A stretch of 64,000 nucleotides of DNA from Turnera subulata (Eukaryota > Streptophyta > Magnoliopsida > Malpighiales > Passifloraceae), in the NCBI GenBank assembly GCA_028386065.3, contig JAKUCV010007237.1, positions 107,993 through 171,992 of the forward strand, read 5' to 3'. Both the position numbers and the translations under genes were made by a program. Below, one piece after another: positions 36,301-46,532 of this stretch (its first letter is position 1; each line of letters opens with the position of its first letter). The notes under the pieces were generated by a model. It did not search any database and was not told the origin of the DNA. It saw only the letters and a list, made by a program, of their open reading frames with translations.

Positions 36301-36902
36301 AAAAGAAAGAAAGAGAGGGGAGGGCCGGTTGGTCACGGGTGTGCCGGTGGAGAAGAGATAGTGAAAAGAAAGAAAAAAAAAAGAGGAGAAAAAGAAAAGA
36401 GAAAGAGAAAAGAGAAAAGGGAAAAAGAAAAATAAGGAAAGAAAAAAAAATCAGGAAAAGAAAAAAGAAAGAAAAAGAAAGGGAGTAGGAAAATGAGAAA
36501 AGGAAAAGAAACGGGAGAGAGGATGAGTTAGCCCGGGAGGGAGAAACGCGTCTCGAGCGTCGGCCAATTCGTTTGTCCGTCGATGTCCTCCGTTCCGGTT
36601 TTAGTCTGCTCAAAGCATAGGGGCGTATCTGTCTTTCCGTCAAATTCTGTCCCGTGTTCGAAAGTACAACTTAGACTCAGAAAATCCGGTAAATATCCCT
36701 GAACGTCGTCCAAGTCTCGGATCTGAAAACCGAGGCTCGGTTAGTTAGAAAGATACTCCCGAGCGCGGGAAAACTCTCGGTTTCGAAAAACGACTCCCGA
36801 TTTACCTTGAATTAATTACCCAAGATTAATTCAACAGTAAATCACGGTAAAAAGACTTTTACAGTCCCGGTAAAAATCAAAAATTTTACCCGGGCTGTTA
36901 CA
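33312..36902 (-). mobile_element. Solo LTR of a related chromovirus family
   Basis: In minus orientation this 3591-bp unit starts TGTAACAGCCCGGGTAAAA and ends GGGGCGTTTCA, matching the ends of the chromovirus LTR at 12665-15587. Inner blocks are also shared: the 'gcacttcggactcacccctcgcctgc' region and the 'acgaccctagcttgtccagtgacgg' region. It is flanked by GATGG on both sides (33307-33311 and 36903-36907). No internal retroviral DNA is present, so the two LTRs of an insertion recombined. It is longer than and clearly diverged from the 2.9-kb LTR, including a long A/G-rich tract (36230-36490). Confidence 0.92.
33905..34016 (-). repeat. Four 28-bp tandem hairpin repeats in the solo LTR
   Basis: Units start at 33905, 33933, 33961 and 33989, a strict 28-bp period, each beginning AATCCGGGATCAACATCCCA. 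Every unit contains the palindrome GGGAT-CAAC-ATCCC. The array sits about 30 bp from the conserved 'acgaccctagcttgtcc' block, the same relative place as the hairpin array in the other LTR family, but the sequence differs. Confidence 0.9.
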
Positions 36903-37157
36903 GATGGCATATTAATTCCTTCCTTACAAAATGCAAAAAAAAAAGTTACAACAGCAAAATAAGGAATATCCTCTAACGACTGGTGTGAAAAAGGAACCAG
37001 AGAAGAAAAGAAAAGAACATATGGGCGAAAAGAAATCACTGATAGAGGATTAGTATTTTGTAATATAAAAGGTCAAGATTATTGTTGTCATTTGATTACT
37101 AAACAAGTTGAGAAGGGAGTGCGAATATTAATGTAAGGAGTGTAAATATGGACTCCC

Positions 37158-37946
37158 TTATATAAAGGATGCCGAACTATTCACTGAGCTTAAAAATCGT
37201 TCTTTTTTAAAAAAAAATTGGAAAAATCATTCTTACTTGTACATTTTTATGAGAGACTATATCATAGTTTAATTTGCGAATCCAATAGCGGGAAAAAAAT
37301 CGCACATTTTAGGTTCTTTTTTTCCGAGATTGCACATTTTAGGTTTGATAGTTTAGAATTCGTTATTGAAATAATACTAAGTTTATTATTTTTAAAAATT
37401 TTAAAAATTACTGCATACCAAGTAACGTACTTCTTTCAAAAAAAAAGCATACCTCTTTTCTTTTGTTTGCTTTTTAATGGATGGTTCATTAAAAATTATG
37501 TTAAAGTTCATCGCAGATCATAAAGGCAGGTCAGATAAGTTCAATCAATGTATGTAAAAATAGTTGTCAATTCAGATTGGTCGATGGACAGTGGATTACT
37601 TTTGCAGCAGTCAAACTGTGTTTAGCATCGTTAAAACAAAGGAAGTTGCCTTATCTACCAAACCAATACAAAATTAAGGTAGAAGAAGAACTAATTCTTA
37701 CTAAAGCAAACTGAAGTCAATGAAAGTGTAGTCCCACTTTGCATAATTAGTTGGAATATATAGGGATTTCACAACAACCATCCCCACTTTATAAAATAAT
37801 ATATAAAGGTAATAGTTTATATGAACTATTTTAATAATTATACATCAAATTTGTCCCAATTTAAAAAGAGACCCCAGTTAACACTTAACACACAGCTAGA
37901 GTCTCACTACTTGACAAAAAAAAGGAAGCTTTTAGAGTCTCACAAA
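37158..37946. other. Promoter region of the CXE15-like gene
   Basis: AT-rich DNA starting with the right target-site duplication of the Mutator-like element. A TATA-like CTTTATAAAATAATATATAA lies near 37788-37807, about 140 bp before the start codon, and is the best promoter candidate. Confidence 0.5.
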
Positions 37947-39017
37947 ATGGATACCAACCGGAAGACAGTGGTTGATGAGATTCCGGGTTGGCTCCGGATC
38001 TTCAACGATGGAACCGTTGACCGGACCTGGACTGGCCCACCGGAACTCGGGTTCTTGATGAGCCCAGTGCCTCCCCACGAAGACTTCATTGACGGCGTCG
38101 CTGTTCTCGACCAAACCATCAACCCAAACACCGGCCTCGCCGTCCGGATTTACTTCCCGGAGCCGCCGCCGCCGCCACAACAAAGCAAGGATGAAGAAGT
38201 GTATCCGACCACCAAGCTACCCATCATCCTCCATTTCCATGGAGGTGGCTTCTGCATTAGCCAACCCGACTGGTACATGTACTACCACTTCTACACCCGC
38301 CTTGCCCGCTCCGCCCAAGCCGTTTGCGTCTCCGTTTACCTCCGCCGGGCACCCGAGCACCCACTTCCCGCAGCGGAGGACGACGCATACGCTGCGTTGC
38401 TCTGGCTCCGTGACATAGCTCGCGGCGAAGGAGACAACGACTTGTCGTCGGGTCATCAGTGGCTGACCATGCACGGCGATTTTGGACGCGTTTTCCTGGT
38501 CGGGGACAGCACCGGCGGGAATCTTGTGCACCAAGTGGCAGCCAAAGCGGGAGGCGAGGAGGAGGAGGATGTGGTAAAGAAGGTGGTGGTTGCAGGTGGA
38601 GTGGCTATACACCCTGGGTTTCTACGAGAAGTGCCAAGCAAGTCTTTTATGGAGTTACCGGACAATCCATTGTTGACACGGGAGATGGTAAACAAGTTCT
38701 TGTCGTTTGCTTTGCCTGCTGGTAGCACCAAGGACCATCCCATAACGTGCCCTATGGGCCCACAGGCGCCGCCGCTTGTTTCCCTGCGGATGCCGCCGAT
38801 GCTGGTGGTGGTGGCGGAGATGGACTTGCTCCGGGACAGTGAGTTGGAGTACTGTGAGGAGATGAGGAAAGCAGGGAAGGAAGTGAAGGTGTTGATGAAT
38901 CAGGGGATGGGCCACAGCTTCTATTTTAATAAGATGGGTCTTGACATGGATCCTGAGGCTGCCGCTCAAGCTGATAAGATAATTGAGGAGATTACCAAGT
39001 TTATCCATGCTACTTAA
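37947..39017 (+). CDS. CXE15-like carboxylesterase (alpha/beta hydrolase)
   Basis: A single exon encodes 356 residues from the ATG at 37947; an upstream in-frame ATG at 37821 adds residues unlike the family. The enzyme has the oxyanion-hole motif HFHGGGF, the nucleophile elbow GDSTGGN, the acid region VAEMDLLRDSE and the catalytic His in GMGHSFYFN, so the triad is complete. This is the plant class I carboxylesterase (GID1-related) family, acting on small ester substrates. The N-terminal GWLRIFNDGTVDRTWTGPPE and the overall sequence match what I recall of Arabidopsis CXE15, reported to hydrolyse strigolactones. Substrate here is inferred, not shown. Confidence 0.9.
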   Translation: MDTNRKTVVDEIPGWLRIFNDGTVDRTWTGPPELGFLMSPVPPHEDFIDGVAVLDQTINPNTGLAVRIYFPEPPPPPQQSKDEEVYPTTKLPIILHFHGGGFCISQPDWYMYYHFYTRLARSAQAVCVSVYLRRAPEHPLPAAEDDAYAALLWLRDIARGEGDNDLSSGHQWLTMHGDFGRVFLVGDSTGGNLVHQVAAKAGGEEEEDVVKKVVVAGGVAIHPGFLREVPSKSFMELPDNPLLTREMVNKFLSFALPAGSTKDHPITCPMGPQAPPLVSLRMPPMLVVVAEMDLLRDSELEYCEEMRKAGKEVKVLMNQGMGHSFYFNKMGLDMDPEAAAQADKIIEEITKFIHAT

Positions 39018-39423
39018 TTAACTTTCAAGAGTTTCGACTGTAGCTTGGTTCTGTTTCTTTAATTTGGTTAGAAAGTCTGTTCCTATGGATCTCCAAAGTA
39101 CTTCATGTGTTCACCCTGTAATCTGGTGTAATTTTTAGTTGTCTTTCATTCCCTTTCCAAAAAAAAAATGCTAATGATCAACCACTCAATGTTTTCTGCT
39201 ACACTTGTTTGTTTGTACGAAATTTTTGTAGACAAATTCTGTGTATCATGATCAGCAATCCTTCTGTTAGAAACGTGAACAGGTTGGACAGTAATTTCTA
39301 CAGAAAAGGCCACTTTTCTGAATGAAGTAGTGTTTATTTTAGGTTATTAATTAATTAATGTTGTTATCTTATCAACCTAGGGAGGCTGAATGTTTAATTA
39401 GCTACCAAACGTTGTAATCACAT
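39018..39423. other. 3' flank of the carboxylesterase gene
   Basis: 3' UTR and intergenic AT-rich DNA; no further gene seen. Confidence 0.4.
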
Positions 39424-39601
39424 TTTTTTTGGTGCAACTAGGTGAGTAGTACTATGCAGCTGCAAGTTGGATATGATATAAGAGTAGAACAGAAAGGGTC
39501 ACTTTTCTGCCATTGCGACACGACGGCATACATTCTAAAAGACCTTGCTCCACAAAAGAACTGATTAAAGCAGACAAGAGTTCGGTACAAAAAAGAAAGA
39601 G

Positions 39602-41497
39602 CTAAGGGGAGATAGGGTCCCCTTGCCTCAGTCCCATTTGAGGAACCACAGTTCCATAGAACTCTAAGTTGGATGGAAAAAGAAGGAGAGGAGATACACA
39701 TGGAAATCCAGTCAAATTGACCCTATCATAGGCTTTAGAGATATCAATCTTCACAGCCATATAAGCCCATTTACCAGACTTATTAATTCTGAGAGAGTGA
39801 GTGAGCTCATGCGCAACAACTATATTATCAGTTATAGAAAGACCAGAAACAAAGGCCGACTGGCTTTCATCAATCAAAAATGGCATCCAGGTCTTCAAAC
39901 GATTAGCCAAAACTTTAGAGATAATTCTGTAAAGGACATTACAGAGGCTAATCGGTCGTAACTGTGATAGAGACTCAGGGCATCTAATTTTCGGTATAAG
40001 AACAAGATTTGTATGATTAAGTTCAGCTGGCATGGAGCATGACGAAAAACAATGTTGAATGGCGGCAACAACATCTCCACCAATAAGAGGCCAAAATCGT
40101 TGAAAAAATCCAGGTGTCATGCCATCAGGACCCAGAGATTTCATAGGCTGCATTTGAAACACTGCCAATCTTATTTCATCCTCAGAAACAGGACGTACCA
40201 AATCGGAGTTCATGCTAGCTGAAGCCTTGGGAGAGATCAAGTGTTCCCACACCAGAGAAGATTGAGCACAGGGGGATTGTGAAAAAAGCTGTTGGTAAAA
40301 AGCAACAGCCATATCCCCCATCCTGGACGGATCGCATTCAAAGGAACCATCATCTCGACGCAACTTAAGAATGCAATTTCTACGCTTGCGACCAGAAGCA
40401 ACCCGGTGAAAATATGCAGTATTAGAATCACCTTCCATAAGCCAAAGGGCCTTGGACCGTTGCTTCCATAAAACTTCCTCTGCCCTTGACCAGTCATCAT
40501 ACAGGGCTTCAAGGATCTTAACCCTGTAGTAGGATGAAACCGAGGGAGTTTGGCCGTAAATATGTTCAATCCTACGTCTCAGTTTCCGCATTTGGTACTG
40601 GACATTACCAAAAGAATTACGGTTCCATTGAGAGAGCGTAGAAGCCGTGCAGCTTATCTTGTCTAAAACTTGAGGCAGAGAGAGAGCAGGAGGGGAAGAG
40701 TTCCAACCCAAATTTACTTGCTCTCCACACTGATCATGCTGGAGCCACATTGATTCAAACCTAAACGGTTTGGGCCGACGATGAGGTAGTGATGGTTGTT
40801 CATGTAGAGCCAAGCAGATGGAAAGGTGATCAGAAGAGGTATACGTCAGATGCTGTACAGAGGCATTAGGAAACAGAGCACACTAGGCAGGAGAAGCGAT
40901 CGCGCGGTCAAGCCGCTCCAAAATATTACAAGATCCCTTCCTACCATTATCCCAGGTAAACAGAGGACCCACAAAACCAAGATCTACAAACTCACAGTAA
41001 TCCAACATGTGCCGGAATGATCGCATCTGTGCATGAGATCGTTCCAGTCGGCCATATTTTTCCTTTCCACAAGCAATTTCATTAAAATCACCAATAACAG
41101 CCCATGGCAAGCTGGAACTATTTTTCAACTTACAAAGAAGCTCCCACGATAGATGTCGAAGCTCAGTCCGAGGGTGACCATAAAATGCAGTTAAGCGCCA
41201 CTTAGGAGCGCCTGGTTCAGAGACAATAACATCTATATGGTGCTGGGAAAACATACACAGCGTAATATCAATATCAGAGTGCCAAAATAAAGCCAACCCC
41301 CCACTACGACCTCTACTATTTACAACAATTCCTCCACCGAAACCTAAAGAATTCTGTAGCAGCTCCATTTGATGCTGGGAGGATCGGGTCTCAGAGAGGA
41401 ACAAAATTCCGGGAGAAACGCGATGAACTAGATCGCGCATACACCTGACTGCCTGAGGGTTCCCGGCCCCTCGGCAGTTCCACGCTAGCACATTCAT
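39602..41497 (-). pseudogene. LINE ORF2: endonuclease and partial reverse transcriptase
   Basis: The frame begins with an APE-type endonuclease (MNVLAWNCRGAGNP at the start, then GDFNEI and RLDRA motifs). A TAG at 40883-40885 interrupts it, after which the same frame continues into the reverse transcriptase. That domain has SLGPDGMTPGFFQ, NLVLIPKI, RPISLCNVLYRIISKVLANRLK and the DISKAYDRV block (first catalytic Asp). The segment between DISKAYDRV and GLRQGDPISP is shorter than in the family, indicating a deletion, and another stop follows at 39602-39604. The polymerase active-site second Asp pair is not present. Confidence 0.85.
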
Positions 41498-43093
41498 TGA
41501 GGCGGGCGGGGTTGCGAAGCAGCCTCTGCCAAGTCAGAGTCAGTATTTGGGAAGTCATCAACTTCTTCAACATGAAAACCCGAAGGAGAAGAGGAAACAG
41601 ACCCAGTGCCTGATGAAGTCAGCTGAAGTTCTTGAAATTTAGTGTCGATACTTTATAGGAGGGGAAGACAAGGAACAACAGACGATGATGCCTGTGACTG
41701 AACAAGACTAGGTGCAGTAGGTTTGAAATGGCGAAGATGAGGAGAACGTTGAGTTTCACGGCCTATAACAAACAGCTGAGACCCCTTTTGGAAAACACGA
41801 AAATAAGGACCAGGCTGGGCTGTAGATGGGCCATTACCAGAGTAGTCCAATGTATATTCAATCATAGATGACACATCGGAGCAGTCATGATGATCAATGC
41901 GAGCACGCTTAGAAGGCCCAAGACCAAAATCAGCTGGCCCATATCGCTTAAAACCAAAACGCGGCTTACATGGTATGTCGTCAGCATGTTGGCTTGCAGA
42001 GAGAGTGATAGAGAGAGGGTCCCTAGGGCCACCAGGAAGGGCACCGCTAAGAAGCTCACCAAATATAGAATATTGATGTAGGACAGAAGCCGCCACTTTC
42101 GGAGAATCAAAGGTCATTAAACGAAGATCAACCAAAGGGGAATCACGTGGAACAGGTCGGGCTGCATGCTTACCCCTAGACAAATCACCCTCCTTAAAAG
42201 CCAGATCATGAGACAGATCATGCCAATTAGCATTAAGCGCTCCAGGTGGCAGCACGTGTGAACCCTCCAGAGACAGATCAACACAGGTGTCATCACTATA
42301 ATTCAGCACCTGCATTGGAGCAGTAAGGCTAGTGTCCGATGATGGCGCAGGGACCGATTGCGCCAGATGCCCAGAATCCGGCGGCGGAGACGAGCTACTA
42401 CCAGCAAAACCACCCAGATAAGACTGAGCCCGAGCTTACTGACGAGAAGTCCAATCAAGCTTGGAGAACATCCACTTAGCAAAACCCGCCTCGGTCTTCA
42501 TCCATAAACCAAATCGCTTGGGAGTAAAGGGAGAACAAGGAGGAAGACGAGGCAAGTTGCAGGCCTTCTCCCGATGATCAATACATCCACAAGTGAAACA
42601 GAAGTCACTCATTTTCTCATAAATAAAAGCAACCCAAGCGCGTCCAGAAGGTCGTGAGACATAAAAACCAGGGAGCAAAGGCTTATGTACGTGAAAGAGC
42701 ACACGAAGGCGGAGGACACCGCTATAGGAAAGCTTATTGTCATCAGACATATCAACAGCAAGGCAAGATTCAAACATAGAACCAATAACCCAGCCATTAT
42801 CCTTAGAGATTTGAGCAGGTGATAAACCATGGACTTGGACCCAACATTCAGAGAGAGAGAAATCAACCTCTAGGAGAGCTTTAGAACAGGACCATTCCTT
42901 AATGACCAGATGATGGCCAGCAATTGACCACGGGGTTTCCATCAATATTCGTTGTCGGTCATCTGGATCTTCAAAGGATAGCAAGAAAATATTGCTTCCA
43001 AGCTCCTTAACTTCGAAACAGTTATTAAGACCCAGGCATGAGCACAGATATTCCGTAGCACAAACGATGAGAAGCATTTACTAATAACCAGTT

Positions 43094-43377
43094 TGTTACG
43101 GATTAAACCGTAATCGAACAAGAGAAGCAGTAGAATCAATAGAACCCTAACTAAAAGAAGAGTAAAAGAAGAAAGGAAAGGAAAAGAAACGATCTTGAGC
43201 TCGTCAAGAGCCTCAAGCCCCAATTCTATTTATGTTTTCAGAATGAGTTTTACAATTCTGGGCAAAGGTATATATCCTGTGAAAACAATCAAGAGTGACC
43301 CTATGTATGACTAGTCACACATACCAGTGACATGTCTTTCACTTACAACTCAATACTCATGATACGGCAACGTATCA
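43094..43377 (-). repeat. 3' LTR of the gag-only element
   Basis: 284 bp; differs from the other LTR by three substitutions and a 5-bp insertion by my visual comparison, so the insertion is recent. Confidence 0.9.
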
Positions 43378-44238
43378 TTACTCCCCTCTTGAAAGAATGA
43401 ACCCAAACCTGAATCATCAAACAAAGACAAGAAAATAACAAGACAACTACACATAGGGAATGTAAATGGATTAAAATCTGGAAAATGCTTTTGCAGCTCT
43501 TCCGCAATTTCTCATGAAGCATCATCAGGTGAACACCCGACCCAGTGAATCAACCAGTGGATGCAAAACCAAGTTCACCATTTCCAGCATAAAGCATTGT
43601 GCACTGGCTGCCATTCCTTTCAGAATTCCTGCAGGAACATAAGAGGTTGCAATGACACCACAAACAATCAATACATTCAGTCCATGAACACCTCTCGGAT
43701 CAAAGATAAAATTCTAAAGCTCCTCTTACATTACTTGTTGCAAGACCAAAAGTCTGAAAATTAAACCACTGTCAAGCTTATTATTCCCTGAAGAAATCAA
43801 TTGCTTCCTTGCTGCAAAACAAAACTGAGTTTTGAAATCTTTTGCTGCTGCAAACAACTCAAATACTCTAGTCTTTGTCAAAGTTCCACAATCATTATTA
43901 TCCCCCACTTTCTGAATTGAACCACTCAAATAGGCATTAACTTGAATCTTAATTTTGGAAGAGGCCTTCACTTTAGAAACACTGACTTGTGAGGAGCTAA
44001 TGCCAGGAGCAACTCTTGTGTCAACATTCAAACCCCCCCAATCTTGTGAATCATGTAAAAGATCCCTTGTAACTTTTGAGAACTGATGCTGCAATCCCAA
44101 TAGCTTCCTATGTTTCCATGATCCTCCAGGGTCAAAAGGCATACAACATTTAAATTCATGTAAGAAACCAGCCAAATATGACACCCCCTCGAATTTTCCT
44201 GTAAGAAACCATAATACAAGCTCTTGAATAGAACCTGA

Positions 44239-45779
44239 CTAGGTACCCAACCATGATCTACCCAGATAGAAATCCAGGCAATTTAAGTAATGTTCAAGCC
44301 TCTGTAGAGAAACATTCTCAAGTAATAACCCTGCAGACCAACATAACTCCTCCTTTGCACCAAAGCTATTATCTCCACATATTCCCCTGCTTGTAAAATT
44401 CTGAGAGACAAGCCCTCCTTTATCATAGGATACTTGTATAGCACTACTCTCTACCTTCTCCCTTAAACAAATTGCAGCCAATTTGACTTGCTTCCATTTC
44501 TCCCTCATTGATTTATCACGTTCCCATCTTCTCGTCATTTGCCTTATCTCCAATTTTCTGCATTTGCAAAACACAAATTTTCTCATCATCTTCTTTTTCT
44601 TCCTGAACTTCACCCATTGACCCAAGCTCCATCTTTGTTTTTTGCCATGCTTCCTTGTCACCTGAAAAGATGACATAAGCTTCCTCATGCTCATCTTTTT
44701 TCTCATTGTCCGACCAAATCCAATCACCCTCTTCTTCTGCCTTTTCTTCCATTTTCGCTGAAAGTGACTCAATGCATACTCCGGAGAAATAGTTACACGA
44801 GAAAGAAGAATAGCAAAGCGCTCAAGGTATGAATCCACATCAGAATCACCCTGGCGACAATCATTCAACTCAGCAATGGGATCATCAAAAGCATGCCCAC
44901 CGAATCGTTCACTCAAGGCCGAGGCTAACTCTGTCCAACCAAGAGGAAACCGACTGCCCCTAGTACGCAGAAAACCGTGGTACCAATCAAAGCCCTACCC
45001 TCCAAATTTCTCACAACCAATCGCACACGCTCATCATCAGAAACATACTCAGAATCAAAGTAGTTGTAACAACGGTAAAACCAAGTTTCTATATCATCTC
45101 CATAAAAAGCTGGAAAACTTAGATTGCTCACCCTCGGTGGACCACTCAAAATTGAATCACCAGCAGTACGAATAGGTAAAGAGTAAGGAGGCATAGAAAC
45201 ACCAAGTGAACTAGAAGGAGGGATAGAGACACCAACCGAACTTGCAGGCGGTAAGGAGTATGGTGGAAAAGAAAAACCAGCCGCACTAGAAGAGAGGCCC
45301 GATGCTTGGTACGGAGGGACAAAGGGAGGAACAACGGAGTCGGTGTACACAGGAGGTGGGATAGATTGTACCGGCAATTGAAAAGGCCCAAACTGACACG
45401 AAACCCTGGTCGTCGATACACCAGAGATACTAAGGGAGGAAGGACCAGCAGCATAGGAATTCGTTGGCAACCCAACCACAGACAAAAACTGGGGTACCGG
45501 AGGCCCAAGAATAGAAGGAAGAGAAGAAATGGGGGGCTCCGAAACCCTAGGCGGTGATTTTGGGCGATTGATCGAAGCGAACAGCTGATCCATCTTCGTA
45601 GATAGAGAATCGAACTGAGCAGTAAATTGAGTCTGCAAATTCTTCTCCGTAGAAGCAATCCGGGATGAAAAATCCTCGTTATGCTTATCGATTCGACGCT
45701 GGACCTCCTCGGCCTGAGATCGCAGAGATTCATCCATGAACTTCTTCACATCAGCAGAAACCATCGTGAAGAGAAACAA
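44239..45779 (-). pseudogene. Frameshifted gag of the gag-only element
   Basis: The first part (45779 to about 44995) has a coiled-coil-like N-terminus (EEVQRRIDKHNEDF), a long Pro/Ser-rich stretch of repeated PPYSLP motifs and the capsid core start (FPAFYGDDIETWFYRCYNYF, then VRNLEGRAL). A frameshift follows EGRAL. The next frame continues the capsid (SERFGGHAFDDPIAELNDCRQGD, then YLERFAILL) until about 44760. Beyond that the sequence becomes highly charged in all frames and has no gag or pol motif. No zinc knuckle, protease or polymerase is seen. Confidence 0.75.
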
Positions 45780-45807
45780 TGGCGAGGGAACAGACAGACG
45801 GCGCCAC

Positions 45808-46086
45808 TGTTACGGATTAAACCGTAATCGAACAAGAGAAGCAGTAGAATCAATAGAACCCTAACTAAAAGAAGAATAAAAGAAGAAAGGAAAGGAAAAG
45901 AAACGATCTTGAGCTCGTCAAGAGCCTCAAGCCCCAATTCTATTTATGTTTTCAGAATGAGTTTTACAATTCTGGGTAAAGGTATATATCCTGTGAAAAC
46001 AATCAAGAGTGACCCTATGTATGACTAGTCACACAGTGACATGTCTTTCATTTACAACTCAATACTCATGATACGGCAACGTATCA
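45808..46086 (-). repeat. 5' LTR of the gag-only element
   Basis: 279 bp, the partner of 43094-43377. Followed by the 5-bp duplication CAGTT and then the rest of LINE ORF1. Confidence 0.9.
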
Positions 46087-46215
46087 CAGTTTTGCAACAA
46101 GAACATGTTTAGAGTAGTGACGGCCAGAATCCGGATCCTCCGGAAGATGAAGAACGCTGGCTGGTAGAGCAGCGGAGATGCCCTGATCAGATTGGGAACA
46201 AGCAAGATTTTCCAT

Positions 46216-46532
46216 AGAGAATAAATAAAAGCTTTTCTGTGTTTGTTTTGCAGTTCCTGTCAGGTATTTTTGTTATGGCTAATGAATTCACCGAGCAACG
46301 CAAAAGTGACGGGGACTGGGTCTGGCAGGCCGAATAGCAGCCCACACCGAGCCCAACCATCCACCCCAATATTCCTTCCACCTTAGCCATCTCACTCGAG
46401 TTACAAGCCCAAGCTACTGTTGTCTGCCCGCCCATATATTGACACAATCAATGAACCAAAAAAGTTATAAGGAAGGCGAGTTTTTTTAGTCTTTACACGG
46501 TTTTGAGAGAGGAGTAGGGTGGAAGAGAGAAG
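46216..46532. other. Spacer holding the promoter of the zinc-finger gene
   Basis: Contains the LINE 5' end (limit not defined) and the promoter/leader of the rightward gene. No clear TATA box seen. Confidence 0.35.

Larger units (their letters stand above)
32633..37157. mobile_element. Non-autonomous Mutator-like element split by a solo LTR
   Basis: The left end starts GGGGATTCATATTTACACTC and the right end, reverse-complemented, starts GGGAGTCCATATTTACACTC. The two termini stay alignable for about 90 bp at roughly 80% by eye. The element is flanked by the perfect 9-mer TTATATAAA (32624-32632 and 37158-37166), the duplication size of Mutator-like elements. Removing the solo LTR and one copy of its 5-bp duplication leaves about 930 bp with no transposase frame, so the copy is non-autonomous. 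Confidence 0.85.
43094..46086 (-). mobile_element. Gag-only LTR element (TR-GAG-like), inside the LINE
   Basis: Two near-identical LTRs (43094-43377 and 45808-46086) bound 2430 bp of internal DNA. The LTRs read TGATACGTTGCC...CCGTAACA on the minus strand. A primer site GTGGCGCCGTCTG lies beside the right LTR and a purine tract AAGAGGGGAGTAA beside the left one. CAGTT flanks both ends (43089-43093 and 46087-46091). The only retroviral gene is a frameshifted gag, so the element needs enzymes from elsewhere. This matches the terminal-repeat-with-gag class of plant elements. Confidence 0.9.
39424..46215 (-). mobile_element. LINE (non-LTR retrotransposon), broken and interrupted
   Basis: On the minus strand, ORF1 (from 46215) precedes ORF2 (41497 to about 39602), the order of plant L1-type LINEs. 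ORF1 is split by an LTR element at 43094-46086. The reverse transcriptase has lost an internal segment and everything after the GLRQGDP motif region is degenerate. A run of eight T near 39424-39431 would be a short poly(A) on the minus strand, but the YADD-containing half of the reverse transcriptase, and the normal 3' end, are missing. I found no target-site duplication. Confidence 0.8.
41653..46215 (-). pseudogene. LINE ORF1 (DUF4283 and zinc knuckle), interrupted
   Basis: ORF1 starts at 46215 (MENLACSQSDQG), runs to 46087, is interrupted by the inserted element, and resumes at 43093. A frame change lies between 43093 and 43077. The DUF4283 region (RQRILMETPWSIAGHHL) and a CCHC zinc knuckle (CFTCGCIDHREKAC) follow. 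A TAA stop lies at 42436-42438 and the same frame is open again down to 41653. ORF1 proteins of this type bind RNA as part of the LINE particle. Several independent breaks show the copy is dead. Confidence 0.75.

Noticed and set aside
35284..36643. Long open frames on both strands (297 and 258 codons)
   Set aside because: They sit inside the solo LTR, in GC-rich and A/G-rich tracts, with no domain and low complexity on both strands.
37821..37946. Upstream in-frame start for the carboxylesterase
   Set aside because: The extra 42 residues are Asn/Lys/Leu-rich and unlike the family, whose proteins begin near the GWLRIF motif; the TATA-like element lies just upstream.
39424..46260. Target-site duplication for the LINE
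   Set aside because: No matching sequence was found at the two candidate ends; the 3' end appears deleted.
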